A stretch of DNA of 26,940 nt, from assembly GCA_000431075.1 (NCBI GenBank), contig HF986896.1, forward strand, positions 14,454 through 41,393, read 5' to 3'. Positions 13,858 through 22,371 of the stretch are shown one piece after another; positions within the stretch are counted from its first letter, which is position 1, and every line of letters starts with the position of its first letter. The translations under genes were made by a program, and so were the position numbers. The DNA comes from Firmicutes bacterium CAG:555. GTDB lineage: Bacteria > Bacillota > Clostridia > Oscillospirales > Oscillospiraceae. Under the pieces are notes generated by a model. The model worked only from the letters and a program-made list of their open reading frames with translations. It was not told the DNA's origin and did no database searches.

Positions 13858-14568
13858 ATGATAGCCGCAATAATAAATGCCGTAGGAATTGTGATAGGCG
13901 GCACGCTGGGAACGCTGTTTCGGGGCAGGATAAACGATAGATTTACTAATACGCTTATGGCTGCGATGGGACTTGTCATTGTCGGCTTAGGCGTGCAGGG
14001 GGCAGTGGGCTCAAACAATACGCTGTGTGTCGTTGTGAGCCTGGCGCTCGGTGCAATAATAGGCGAGCTTTTGCATATAGACCGCTTTCTTGACGGTGTC
14101 GGTGATATGGTCATGAACCTGTTCAAGGGCAGGAAATTTGCCGACGGACAGTTTTCGGAGGGATTTATCAATGCCTCGGTGCTGTTTGTGACCGGCGCCA
14201 TGGCCATTCTCGGCTCTATCGAAGCGGGCGTAAACAATAATTACAGTATTCTCATAACCAAAACCGTCATCGATACGGTCGTTGCCGTGACTATGTCCTC
14301 GGCCATGGGCGTTGGTGTTGTATTTTCGTTTGCTCCCGTGCTCATATGGGAGGGGCTTCTCACGCTGCTTGCGGGCGTTGTCTCGCCGATACTCGGCACT
14401 GAAGTCATAACCGAGCTATCGGCAGTCGGCGGCGTGGTGTTCATCGGCATGGGAATCAACATGACCGGCATCACCGATCGCAAGATAAACATTTCAAATC
14501 TCATCCCGGCACTGATCATCCCGATAATATACATGCCGTTTTCCGCATGGATAGGAGGTCTGTTCTAA
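13858..14568 (+). CDS. DUF554 family integral membrane protein (YdfK-like)
   Basis: A 236-residue membrane protein with about seven hydrophobic segments. The N-terminus MIAAIINAVGIVIGGTLGTL is the hallmark of DUF554. Supporting stretches are LGAIIGELLHI, NASVLFVTGAMAILGSIEAG and VVFIGMGINMTGI. Its biochemical role is unknown; it is presumed to be a transporter. ATG 13858 is preceded by AAAGGAGA. The frame is open upstream to 13798, but that region is the promoter. Its stop overlaps the next start (TAATG), so the two genes are coupled. Confidence 0.9.
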   Translation: MIAAIINAVGIVIGGTLGTLFRGRINDRFTNTLMAAMGLVIVGLGVQGAVGSNNTLCVVVSLALGAIIGELLHIDRFLDGVGDMVMNLFKGRKFADGQFSEGFINASVLFVTGAMAILGSIEAGVNNNYSILITKTVIDTVVAVTMSSAMGVGVVFSFAPVLIWEGLLTLLAGVVSPILGTEVITELSAVGGVVFIGMGINMTGITDRKINISNLIPALIIPIIYMPFSAWIGGLF

Positions 14569-15446
14569 TGCGAAAGAATAAATATACCCTCGCCGTACTC
14601 GGAGCGGGAACTTTGTGGGGCTTCATGGGCTTTTTCCGCAGGACGCTCGATACGATGGGGCTGTCGGCCTCAAACTGCATAGCCGTCAGAGGAATTTTTG
14701 CGGCGCTGCTGTTCGGCATTGCAATGCTCATCACCGACCGCAAGGCGTTTAAGGTGAAGCTGCGTGATGCATGGTGCTTTTTTGGCAGCGGCATAGTGTC
14801 ACTTCTGCTGTTCAGCCTGTGCTATTTCAAGGCCATGGATTATATGAGCCTTTCAAATGCCGCAATTTTGCTTTACACCGCACCGTGCTTTGTCATCCTG
14901 TTCTCGGCGCTGCTGTTCAAGGAAAAGATAACTGCGAGAAAGCTTGCTGCTATGCTAATCGCATTCGCCGGCTGCTGCCTTGTATCCGGCATCGGCACGG
15001 GAAGCAAGATTAACACGACCGGCATCCTGTTCGGACTCGGCTCTGGCATCTGCTATGCGCTGTTCAGTATATTCAGCCGCTTCGCCATCAACCGTGGCTA
15101 CTCGACCTTTACAATAAACTTTTACACCTGCCTGCTTGCGGGACTTGGCGCACTGATAGTCGGCGGAGTAGAGTTTGTCCCCACCATCACATCGACCGCA
15201 CCGAATTTTTTGTTTGCAGCCGCAACGGGACTTGTGACCTGTTTTTTGCCGTATCTGTGCTATACATACGGTCTGACCGGATTAGAAAACGGCAAAGCCT
15301 CGATAATGGCATCGATAGAGCCTGTCGTTGCGACGCTGTGCGGCATATTCATCTATCACGAGGCGCTTACCGCAATGAGCGCCGCCGGAATCCTGCTCGT
15401 GCTCTCGGCAATAGTCCTTCTAAACCTCAAACCCAAGACCGCATGA
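14568..15446 (+). CDS. EamA/DMT-superfamily transporter
   Basis: A 292-residue member of the drug/metabolite transporter superfamily with ten hydrophobic segments in two EamA repeats. Repeat 1 opens with TLAVLGAGTLWGFMGFFRRT, and repeat 2 with INTTGILFGLGSGICYALFS. The end of repeat 2, NGKASIMASIEPVVATLCGI, carries the family's 'A.....EPV.A' pattern. Such proteins export amino acids or other metabolites; the substrate cannot be told. The ribosome site AGGAGGT lies within the end of the DUF554 gene, 8 nt ahead of the ATG. A bidirectional terminator begins at its stop codon. Confidence 0.92.
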   Translation: MRKNKYTLAVLGAGTLWGFMGFFRRTLDTMGLSASNCIAVRGIFAALLFGIAMLITDRKAFKVKLRDAWCFFGSGIVSLLLFSLCYFKAMDYMSLSNAAILLYTAPCFVILFSALLFKEKITARKLAAMLIAFAGCCLVSGIGTGSKINTTGILFGLGSGICYALFSIFSRFAINRGYSTFTINFYTCLLAGLGALIVGGVEFVPTITSTAPNFLFAAATGLVTCFLPYLCYTYGLTGLENGKASIMASIEPVVATLCGIFIYHEALTAMSAAGILLVLSAIVLLNLKPKTA

Positions 15447-15478
15447 AAAAAACTCCCGACAAATGTCGGGAGTTTTTT
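15447..15478. terminator. Bidirectional terminator between the convergent EamA gene and glnS
   Basis: 14-bp stem (15447-15460 with 15465-15478) around AAAT. A-run on one side and T-run on the other, so it serves the plus-strand transporter and the minus-strand glnS, whose stop is 10 nt away. Confidence 0.92.
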
Positions 15479-15488
15479 AGTTTAAGTC

Positions 15489-17156
15489 TTACTTTTTGAA
15501 GCTGTCCTTGAGTGCAACGGCACGGTTAAACACAAGATGCCCGGGGGTCGAGTCCTTGCTGTCAACGCAGAAATAGCCCATGCGAAGGAACTGGAACTGT
15601 GCCGGAGCAACTGCGTTTTCAAGCATTTTCTCGATCTTGCAGCCGTGGAGCACTTCGAGAGAGTTGGGGTTCATGCACTTGATGTAATCCTTATCGGCGG
15701 CATCGGGATCCTCGTCGTTGAACAGATTGCTGTAAAGCCTTACCTCAGCGTCGGCGCAATTGTTTGCATCGACCCAATGGATGGTCGCACCCTTGACCTT
15801 GCGGCCGTCAGCCGGATCACCGCCACGGCTCTCGGGGTCGTATGTTGCGAGTATCTCGGTGACATTGCCGTCTGCGTCCTTTACGCAGCCTGTGCATTTG
15901 ATGAGATATGCGCCCTTGAGACGGCACTCAAGACCGTTGGGGTACAGGCGCTTGTACTTGGGAACAGGCGTTTCGAGGAAGTCATCGGCTTCGATGTAGA
16001 GATTTCTCGAGAAGCTGACCTCACGGGTGCCCGCCTCGGGGTCGTTGGGGTTGTTTTCAACGCTCAGAAGCTCGCTTGCGCCCTCGGGGTAGTTGGTTAT
16101 CGTGAGCTTAACGGGACGCAGAACTGCCATCGCTCGTTGGGCGTGCTCGTTAAGGTCGTCACGCAGGCAGTGCTCAAGGAAGGAATACTCAATGGTGCTG
16201 GGGACTTTATTTACGCCGATGCGTTCACAGAAGCTGCGGATAGCGGTGGGCGTGTAGCCACGGCGGCGCAGACCGCACAGGGTCGGCATGCGGGGATCGT
16301 CCCAGCCGGAGACGATGCCTTCCTCGACAAGGCGTCTGAGTTTGCGCTTGCTGAGCACGGTGTAGTTGATGCCGAGCCTTGCAAACTCAATCTGACGGGG
16401 TTTTGACGGCACGGAGACATTGTTGATGACCCAGTCGTACAGCGGGCGGTGATCCTCGTACTCAAGTGAGCACAGCGAGTGGGTGATACCCTCAAGTGCG
16501 TCCTGTATCGGGTGGGCAAAGTCGTACATTGGGAAGATGCACCACTTTGTGCCCTGACGGTGGTGCTCAATGTAGCGGATGCGATAGAGCACAGGGTCAC
16601 GCATATTGAAGTTGCCGGAGGCAAGATCTATCTTGGCACGCAGGGTGTACTTGCCCTCGGGAAACTCGCCGTTTTTCATGCGCCGGAAAAGATCAAGGCT
16701 TTCATCGATGGGCCTGTCACGGTAGGGGCTCACGGCAGGACGGGTGGTATCGCCTCTATATTCCTTGAACTGCTCGGGCGTGAGCTCGCAGACATAGGCA
16801 AGACCTTTCTTTATAAGCTCAATGGCATATTCGTAGGTCTGCTCAAAATAATCCGAGCCGTAGAAAAACCTGTCGCCCCAGTCAAAGCCGAGCCAGTGAA
16901 TATCCTCCTGAATGGCATCGACATACTCGGTGTCCTCCTTGGCGGGGTTTGTGTCATCCATGCGCAGGTTGCACAGACCGCCGTACTTCTCGGCAGTGCC
17001 AAAGTCGATTATCAGCGCCTTGCAGTGGCCTATATGCAGATATCCGTTGGGCTCGGGCGGGAAACGGGTGTGTACCTTCATGCCCGCAAAGCGGCCGCCC
17101 TCGGCGATATCCTCATCTATAAAATTCTCGATAAAATTCTTGCTTATCTCGTCCAT
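15489..17156 (-). CDS. glnS: Glutaminyl-tRNA synthetase
   Basis: A 555-residue class I synthetase that charges tRNA-Gln directly. The N-terminal catalytic domain has RFPPEPNGYLHIGHCK (HIGH at 41-44), then RMDDTNPAKED and the KMSKS equivalent VLSKRKL. The C-terminal beta-barrel anticodon-binding region follows, ending PGHLVFNRAVALKD. Length matches bacterial GlnRS. ATG 17156 has GGGAG about nine nt upstream. Many Gram-positive bacteria make Gln-tRNA through GatCAB, so a GlnRS gene is informative, though it is known in a number of clostridia. It is transcribed from its own promoter, divergent from the flavoprotein gene. Confidence 0.97.
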   Translation of the reverse strand: MDEISKNFIENFIDEDIAEGGRFAGMKVHTRFPPEPNGYLHIGHCKALIIDFGTAEKYGGLCNLRMDDTNPAKEDTEYVDAIQEDIHWLGFDWGDRFFYGSDYFEQTYEYAIELIKKGLAYVCELTPEQFKEYRGDTTRPAVSPYRDRPIDESLDLFRRMKNGEFPEGKYTLRAKIDLASGNFNMRDPVLYRIRYIEHHRQGTKWCIFPMYDFAHPIQDALEGITHSLCSLEYEDHRPLYDWVINNVSVPSKPRQIEFARLGINYTVLSKRKLRRLVEEGIVSGWDDPRMPTLCGLRRRGYTPTAIRSFCERIGVNKVPSTIEYSFLEHCLRDDLNEHAQRAMAVLRPVKLTITNYPEGASELLSVENNPNDPEAGTREVSFSRNLYIEADDFLETPVPKYKRLYPNGLECRLKGAYLIKCTGCVKDADGNVTEILATYDPESRGGDPADGRKVKGATIHWVDANNCADAEVRLYSNLFNDEDPDAADKDYIKCMNPNSLEVLHGCKIEKMLENAVAPAQFQFLRMGYFCVDSKDSTPGHLVFNRAVALKDSFKK

Positions 17157-17190
17157 TTTTATATGCTCCCATAAATTTAAGGATATTGGA

Positions 17191-17219
17191 ATTATAAACG
17201 ATAATTGTGGTAATTACAA
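17191..17219 (-). promoter_or_regulatory. Promoter of glnS
   Basis: Minus strand: TTGTAA (17214-17219), a 17-bp spacer and consensus TATAAT (17191-17196). The start lies about 28 nt before the glnS ATG. Confidence 0.7.
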
Positions 17220-17236
17220 CAATAAAGTGTTATAAT
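17208..17236 (+). promoter_or_regulatory. Promoter of the thioredoxin reductase-like gene
   Basis: Consensus TATAAT (17231-17236) with an extended TG and a poor -35 (TGGTAA, 17208-17213). It overlaps the glnS -35 region, so the two divergent promoters may compete. Confidence 0.55.
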
Positions 17237-17272
17237 AACTGCTAAAATGGAGAAAAAAGAGGTGAGGGCATT

Positions 17273-18082
17273 ATGAGCGCTAATTTTGATATACTCATAG
17301 TCGGCGGCGGCCCTGCGGGAATTTCTGCGGCGCTGACGGCGGTAAACCGGGGAAAAACCGTCGGTGTTATCGCAAATCCGCCGGAGACGAGCAAGCTTTA
17401 CCTTGCCGAAAGCATTACTAATTACCCGGGCATGGAAGGCAGCGGAGCGGAGATAATGCAGAAAATGCGCCACCAGCTTGAGAATAGCTCGGCGACCGTT
17501 ATAAGCGGAAAAGCCCTGAGCGTCATGTCCTTGGGCAAGACCGTCGGCGTAGCCGTCGGAAACGATTTTTATGAGGCACATTCAGTCATTATCGCAACCG
17601 GTATAAGCCGCAGACCGCTGTGCGAGGGCGAGACAAAATTCCTCGGCAGGGGAGTGAGCTACTGCGCCACCTGTGACGGAATGCTCTACAAGGGTAAAAA
17701 GGTCGCCGTACTCGGCGAGGGCGAGGAAACAGAAAAGGACATTGCTTTTTTGCGAGATATCGGCTGCGAGGTCTCGGTATTCTCCGGCAGGGGCAAAATT
17801 GAGATACTCGGGGATAAAAAGGCTGATACTCTTGTCGTTAACGGTGAAACGGTCAAAACAGACTGCATTTTCATCTTGAAACAGACCCTTTCCGCCGAGA
17901 GCTTAGTCAACGGCATCGAAAGCGAAAGAGGTATTATAAAAGTAGGCCGCTCCGGCAAAACTAATATAAACGGCGTTTTCGCCGCCGGAGACTGCACGGG
18001 CGCACCGTATCAGCTTGCAAAGGCTGTCGGCGAGGGCAACATTGCGGCACTTGCCGCGGTTGATTATATAAGTAAACTGTAA
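17273..18082 (+). CDS. Thioredoxin reductase-like flavoprotein lacking NADPH motifs
   Basis: A 269-residue flavoprotein, shorter than NADPH thioredoxin reductases (about 310). FAD-binding motifs are present: ILIVGGGPAG (7-16), VIIATG (105-110) and VFAAGDCTGAPYQLAKAVGE near the C-terminus. The redox pair is CATC (131-134) in SYCATCDG, as in TrxB. The middle domain should carry GGGDSA and HRRxxxR for NADPH. Instead it has LGEGEETEKD (147-156), no HRR-like motif, and is unusually short. This resembles ferredoxin-dependent flavin thioredoxin reductases described in clostridia, though another electron donor is possible. trxA follows after 17 nt, so TrxA is its likely partner. Start ATG 17273 follows AGAGGTGAGGGC. 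Confidence 0.85.
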   Translation: MSANFDILIVGGGPAGISAALTAVNRGKTVGVIANPPETSKLYLAESITNYPGMEGSGAEIMQKMRHQLENSSATVISGKALSVMSLGKTVGVAVGNDFYEAHSVIIATGISRRPLCEGETKFLGRGVSYCATCDGMLYKGKKVAVLGEGEETEKDIAFLRDIGCEVSVFSGRGKIEILGDKKADTLVVNGETVKTDCIFILKQTLSAESLVNGIESERGIIKVGRSGKTNINGVFAAGDCTGAPYQLAKAVGEGNIAALAAVDYISKL

Positions 18083-18099
18083 CAAAGGAGATATATAAC

Positions 18100-18405
18100 A
18101 TGGCTATTATGCATCTTACAAAGGACAATTTTGATTCTGTCACCTCCTCCGGCCTCGTGTTGGTCGACTTCTGGGCAACATGGTGCGGCCCCTGCCGCAT
18201 GCAGGCACCCATCCTTGAGGAGCTTGACGAGCAGCTTGGCGGCAAGGTCAAGATCTGCAAGCTGGATGTCGATGACGAGCCTGCTATCGCCCAGCGTTTC
18301 GGCGTTATGAGCATTCCCACGCTCATGGTTTTCCGCAATGGCGAGATGATCAGCAAGGAAGTCGGCGTGCATACAGTCGAGCAGCTTATGACGATGCTGG
18401 GATAA
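18100..18405 (+). CDS. trxA: Thioredoxin
   Basis: A 101-residue classical thioredoxin with active site WATWCGPCRM (WCGPC) and the cis-proline loop SIPTLMVF. It reduces cytoplasmic disulfides (ribonucleotide reductase, peroxiredoxins, reductases) and is itself recycled by the upstream flavoprotein, with which it shares an operon (17-nt gap). AAAGGAG precedes ATG 18100. Full family length; nothing missing. Confidence 0.96.
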   Translation: MAIMHLTKDNFDSVTSSGLVLVDFWATWCGPCRMQAPILEELDEQLGGKVKICKLDVDDEPAIAQRFGVMSIPTLMVFRNGEMISKEVGVHTVEQLMTMLG

Positions 18406-18421
18406 TTACTTAAATTTATTG

Positions 18422-18461
18422 TTGCAATTATGTTAGCACCCATATATAATACGGGTGCTAA
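18422..18461 (+). promoter_or_regulatory. DegV promoter embedded in an inverted repeat
   Basis: TTGCAA (18422-18427), 17 bp, TATAAT (18445-18450). A 9-bp inverted repeat (18433-18441 with 18453-18461) brackets the -10 box. In read-through RNA from trxA it can form a hairpin followed by TGCTTTATT; in DNA it could be an operator. Confidence 0.65.
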
Positions 18462-18485
18462 TGCTTTATTATAAAGGAGATAACT

Positions 18486-19373
18486 ATGTCTGACTATATT
18501 CTTAGCTGCTGCTCGACAGCCGATCTGTCAAAGGAGCACTTTGACGCAAGAGAAATCAAATATGTATGCTTCCACTACTTCCTGAACGGTGAGGAGCATC
18601 TTGACGACCTCGGTCAGTCCATCCCGTTTGACGAGTTTTACAAGATGATGGCAGAGGGCGCCGAGACCAAGACTGCACAGGTCAATGTCGCAGAATACAT
18701 AGACCACTTCAGACCCTACCTCGATGAGGGCAAGGATATCCTGCATGTGACCCTTTCATCCGGCATTTCCGGCACCGTCAACTCCGCCCGCACCGCAGCC
18801 GAGATGCTCAAGGCAGAGTACCCCGACAGAAAGATATACATCGTTGACTCTCTCGGTGCATCCTCCGGCTACGGTCTTATCATGGACACACTCGCCGATA
18901 TGCGTGACGAGGGCAAGAGCATCGATGAGCTTCATGATTGGATAGAGGCAAACAAGCTCCGCCTGCATCACTGGTTTTTCTCCACCGACCTTACCTTCTA
19001 TGTCAAGGGCGGCAGGATCACCAAGGCGGCCGGCTTCTTCGGCACAATGCTGAGCATCTGCCCGCTTCTCAACATGGATGACGGCGGCCACCTCATCCCA
19101 AGAGATAAGATCCGCACCAAAAAGCGTGTCATCAAGGAGATAGTCGAAAGAATGAAGGAGCACGCTCAGGACGGCCTTGACTATTCCGGCAAGTGCTTTA
19201 TCTCCATGTCTGCATGCCTTGAGGATGCTCAGGCGGTCGCAGCACTCGTTGAGGAGAGCTTCCCGAAGCTCAACGGCAAGGTAGTCATCAATAACATCGG
19301 CACGACCATCGGCAGCCACACCGGCCCGGGCACCGTTGCACTGTTCTTCTGGGGCGACGAGCGCAAGGAATAA
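18486..19373 (+). CDS. DegV family fatty acid-binding protein
   Basis: A 295-residue DegV-fold protein. Characterised members (FakB) bind a fatty acid and present it to the kinase FakA for phosphorylation. Typical features are YILSCCSTADLS at the N-terminus, the ligand-loop HVTLSSGISGTVNSA, IVDSLGASSGYG, and TFYVKGGRITKAAGF followed by CPLLNMDDGG. The C-terminus ends IGTTIGSHTGPGTVALFFWG, the conserved second lobe motif. ATG 18486 has AAAGGAG upstream. It is monocistronic: its own promoter lies ahead and the valS promoter begins three bases after its stop. No FakA is visible. Confidence 0.93.
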   Translation: MSDYILSCCSTADLSKEHFDAREIKYVCFHYFLNGEEHLDDLGQSIPFDEFYKMMAEGAETKTAQVNVAEYIDHFRPYLDEGKDILHVTLSSGISGTVNSARTAAEMLKAEYPDRKIYIVDSLGASSGYGLIMDTLADMRDEGKSIDELHDWIEANKLRLHHWFFSTDLTFYVKGGRITKAAGFFGTMLSICPLLNMDDGGHLIPRDKIRTKKRVIKEIVERMKEHAQDGLDYSGKCFISMSACLEDAQAVAALVEESFPKLNGKVVINNIGTTIGSHTGPGTVALFFWGDERKE

Positions 19374-19375
19374 TC

Positions 19376-19404
19376 TTGACAAATCGGCGATAGGATAATA
19401 TAAT
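19376..19404 (+). promoter_or_regulatory. valS: Consensus promoter of the valS T-box transcript
   Basis: TTGACA (19376-19381), exactly 17 bp, TATAAT (19399-19404): a full sigma-A consensus. Start expected near 19411. Such a strong promoter fits control by downstream attenuation. Confidence 0.92.
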
Positions 19405-19410
19405 TTTTAA

Positions 19411-19640
19411 AAGTCAACAGCTTTGATAAGCAGGAGTAGGCGATAAGCTTCGTTCAGAGAGAAAACGGTCGGTGCAAGTTTTCCGAAGTCTTGCCGAAGG
19501 TCGGCTTTGAGCTGCCGTGGTGAATTTTGAGTAAGCACGGTCGGGAGCTCCCGTTACAGAGCCCATGAGAGCCGCTTTTTGCGGAATTCAGGTGGTACCA
19601 CGCATATAATTGCGCCCTGATCTATCAGGGCGCTTTTTCT
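19411..19640 (+). promoter_or_regulatory. T-box riboswitch, valine-specific
   Basis: The leader of valS carries the T-box sequence AATTCAGGTGGTACCACGC (19585-19603). Upstream are Stem I elements (AGGAGTAGG near 19433 and an AGAGAGAAAACGG start) and the 'TTTGAGCTGCCG' pattern. The terminator hairpin (19612-19621 with 19624-19633) is followed by TTTTTCTTTTT. The downstream gene is valS and a GTC codon stands at 19500-19502 before CTTTGAGCTGCC, so I infer GUC as specifier. Uncharged tRNA-Val should stabilise the antiterminator and allow valS transcription. Confidence 0.92.
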
Positions 19641-19656
19641 TTTTAAGGAGGCAGTT

Positions 19657-22278
19657 ATGAAAGAATTACCCAAGGTGTATGACCCGAGTACGGTCGAAAA
19701 GAGAATTTATGATATGTGGCAGACCGGCGGTTACTTTAAGGGCGTTATAGACCCCGACAAAAAGCCGTTTTCCATCGTCATGCCGCCCCCCAATGTAACA
19801 GGTCAGCTCCACATGGGTCATGCTCTTGACTCTACCCTGCAGGATATTCTCACCCGCTATAAGAGAATGCAGGGCTATGCTGCCCTCTGGCTTCCCGGAA
19901 CCGACCACGCAGGCATTGCAACGCAGATTAAGGTCGAGCAGGAGCTGCGTGAAAAAGAGGGACTTACCCGCTACGACCTCGGCCGTGAGAAGTTCCTTGA
20001 GCGTGTTTGGGATTGGAAGAACAAATACGGTGACCGCATCGTCGAGCAGCAGAAGGTGCTCGGTGCGTCCTGCGATTGGGACAGAAGCGCATTCACCATG
20101 GACGAGACGAGAGCCAAGTCCGTTCGTGAGACCTTCTGTGAGCTGTACGAAAAGGGCCTTATCTATAAGGGCAATCGCATCATCAACTGGTGCCCCAAGT
20201 GCCGCACGGCGCTGTCGGATGCCGAGGTCGAGTACAAGGACATGCCCGGCAGCTTCTGGCATATAAGATACCCCATCGAGAACTCGGATGAGGAGTTCAT
20301 CATAGCCACCACCCGTCCCGAGACCATGCTCGGCGACACCGGCGTTGCCGTTCACCCGGACGATGAGCGCTATAAGCACCTTGTCGGTAAAAACGCCATC
20401 CTGCCACTCGTCGGCAGAAAGCTCCCCATCGTCGCCGACGACTATGTCGAGCTCGGCTTCGGCACCGGTGCTGTCAAGATGACGCCCTGCCACGACCCCA
20501 ACGACTACGAGGTCGGACTGCGCCATAACCTTGAGCAGATACTCGTCATCAACGAGGACGCAAAGATAATAAACGGCGGCAAGTATAACGGTATGGATCG
20601 CTACGAAGCCCGCAAGGCTATCGTTGCTGACCTCGAGGAGCAGGGATATCTCGTCAAGGTCGAACCGTATAACCATAATGTCGGCTGCTGCTACCGCTGC
20701 GGCACTGTCGTTGAGCCGCTCACAAGCCCTCAGTGGTTTGTCAAGATGAAGCCTCTTGCCGAGGCGGCTATCGATGTCGTCAAGGACGGCAGGATAAAGT
20801 TCGTTCCCGAGCGCTTTACCAAGACCTACATGAACTGGATGGAGAATGTCCATGACTGGTGCATTTCCCGTCAGCTCTGGTGGGGTCACAGGATACCGGC
20901 ATGGTACTGCAACGACTGCGGAAAGATCACCGTCTCCCGTGAGGATGCGCATGAGTGCGCACATTGCCACAGCAAGAACATCACCCAGGAGGAGGATGTT
21001 CTCGATACTTGGTTCAGCTCCGCCCTTTGGCCGTTCTCGACCATGGGCTGGCCGGACAAGACACCCGAGCTTGACTATTGGTACCCGACCTCGGTCATGG
21101 TGACCGGCTACGATATCATCTTCTTCTGGGTCGCAAGAATGATTTTCTCCGGCATGGAGCAGATGAAGGAAGAGCCGTTTAAGACCGTGTTCATCCACGG
21201 CCTTGTGCGTGACTCGCAGGGACGCAAAATGTCCAAGAGCCTCGGCAACGGCATCGACCCCTTGGAGATGGCGGAAAAGTACGGCGCCGATGCACTGCGC
21301 TTTAACCTCATCACCGGCAACAGCCCCGGTAACGACATGCGCTTTTATGTCGAAAAGTGCGAGGCGATGCGCAACTTCTGCAATAAGATATGGAACGCAT
21401 CACGCTTCGTGATGATGAACCTCACGGTTGAGGATAACCGCCTGCCCGAAACGCTTGAGACCGAGGATAAGTGGATACTTTCAAAGCTCAATCAGGTCAT
21501 CAAGGAAGTCTGCGATAACATGGACAGCTTTGAGCTGGGCGTTGCCGCAGGCAAGATATACGACTTTATCTGGGACAGCTACTGCGACTGGTACATTGAG
21601 CTTACAAAGCCCCGCCTTAACGGCGACGATGAAAAGGCAAAGGAAAATGCGCAGAGGGTGCTTTTGTATGTTCTTACCGAAATACTCAAGCTTCTGCACC
21701 CGTTCATGCCGTTTATCACCGAGGAAATTTGGCAGGCACTGCCGCACGAGGGCGAAGCACTCATGATAGCCGAGTACCCCAAATACGACGAGAAGCTGCA
21801 TTTCCCCGTGGACGAAGTGAACTTCGAGATGGTCATGGATGCTATCAAGGCCGTGCGTGCCCGCAGGTCGGAGATGAATGTGCCGCCGTCCAGAAAGAGC
21901 CACCTCATCATCGTGACCGACAAGGCAAAGGCATTTACAGACGGTGAGAAGTTTATCTGCAAGTTAGCTTATGCCTCCGAGATAAGCGTCATCGCCGAGC
22001 TTCCCGAGACTACCGACGGCATGGTCTCCGTCATTACCGATAACGCCCGCATGTTCATGCCCATGGCGGAGCTTGTCGACCTTGAAAAGGAAAAAGCCCG
22101 CATGGAAAAGGAGCTTGCAAACGCCCGCAAGCAGCTTGACGGACAGATAGCGAAGCTTTCAAACGAGAAGTTCGTTTCCAGAGCACCCGAGGCAGTTGTC
22201 AACACCGAGCGTGAGAAAAAGGCAAAGCTCGAGGCTCTCATCGAAAATCTTGAGGAAAGCCTTAAAAATCTCAAGTAA
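19657..22278 (+). CDS. valS: Valyl-tRNA synthetase
   Basis: An 873-residue class Ia synthetase that charges tRNA-Val. Motifs: PPPNVTGQLHMGHALD (HIGH equivalent HMGH), TDHAGIATQ, the CP1 editing domain with TTRPETMLGDT and the GTGAVKMTPCHDPNDYEVG stretch, and KMSKS in GRKMSKSLGNG. Zinc-like cysteine pairs include CYRCG and YCNDCG...CAHC. The anticodon domain is followed by a C-terminal coiled coil (KEKARMEKELANARKQLDGQ). ATG 19657 follows AAGGAGG. Expression is controlled by the upstream T-box. A hairpin terminator follows the gene. Confidence 0.98.
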   Translation: MKELPKVYDPSTVEKRIYDMWQTGGYFKGVIDPDKKPFSIVMPPPNVTGQLHMGHALDSTLQDILTRYKRMQGYAALWLPGTDHAGIATQIKVEQELREKEGLTRYDLGREKFLERVWDWKNKYGDRIVEQQKVLGASCDWDRSAFTMDETRAKSVRETFCELYEKGLIYKGNRIINWCPKCRTALSDAEVEYKDMPGSFWHIRYPIENSDEEFIIATTRPETMLGDTGVAVHPDDERYKHLVGKNAILPLVGRKLPIVADDYVELGFGTGAVKMTPCHDPNDYEVGLRHNLEQILVINEDAKIINGGKYNGMDRYEARKAIVADLEEQGYLVKVEPYNHNVGCCYRCGTVVEPLTSPQWFVKMKPLAEAAIDVVKDGRIKFVPERFTKTYMNWMENVHDWCISRQLWWGHRIPAWYCNDCGKITVSREDAHECAHCHSKNITQEEDVLDTWFSSALWPFSTMGWPDKTPELDYWYPTSVMVTGYDIIFFWVARMIFSGMEQMKEEPFKTVFIHGLVRDSQGRKMSKSLGNGIDPLEMAEKYGADALRFNLITGNSPGNDMRFYVEKCEAMRNFCNKIWNASRFVMMNLTVEDNRLPETLETEDKWILSKLNQVIKEVCDNMDSFELGVAAGKIYDFIWDSYCDWYIELTKPRLNGDDEKAKENAQRVLLYVLTEILKLLHPFMPFITEEIWQALPHEGEALMIAEYPKYDEKLHFPVDEVNFEMVMDAIKAVRARRSEMNVPPSRKSHLIIVTDKAKAFTDGEKFICKLAYASEISVIAELPETTDGMVSVITDNARMFMPMAELVDLEKEKARMEKELANARKQLDGQIAKLSNEKFVSRAPEAVVNTEREKKAKLEALIENLEESLKNLK

Positions 22279-22318
22279 GCTCGACCTGTTTTATTAAAAT
22301 CCGCATAAAAAAACTAAT

Positions 22319-22353
22319 AAACTGGTGTTGTGTTAAATACACAGCACCAGTTT
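22319..22353 (+). terminator. valS: Terminator of valS
   Basis: AACTGGTG and CACCAGTT bracket a further TGTGT/ACACA pairing, then TTTTT. It ends 19 nt ahead of the spoIIAA start, so spoIIA should need its own promoter; I cannot point to a clear sigma-H site. Confidence 0.85.
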
Positions 22354-22371
22354 TTTGTTTGGGGTGAAAAA

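Noticed and set aside
15537..16406. A 289-codon plus-strand frame opposite glnS
   Set aside because: Shadow of glnS: no ribosome site, no recognisable domain, and the opposite strand shows full GlnRS motifs.
19666..21198. A 510-codon open frame on the minus strand opposite valS
   Set aside because: It is the shadow of a high-GC coding gene in a register where antisense stops are rare. There is no ribosome site, the protein has no family features, and valS is unmistakable on the other strand.
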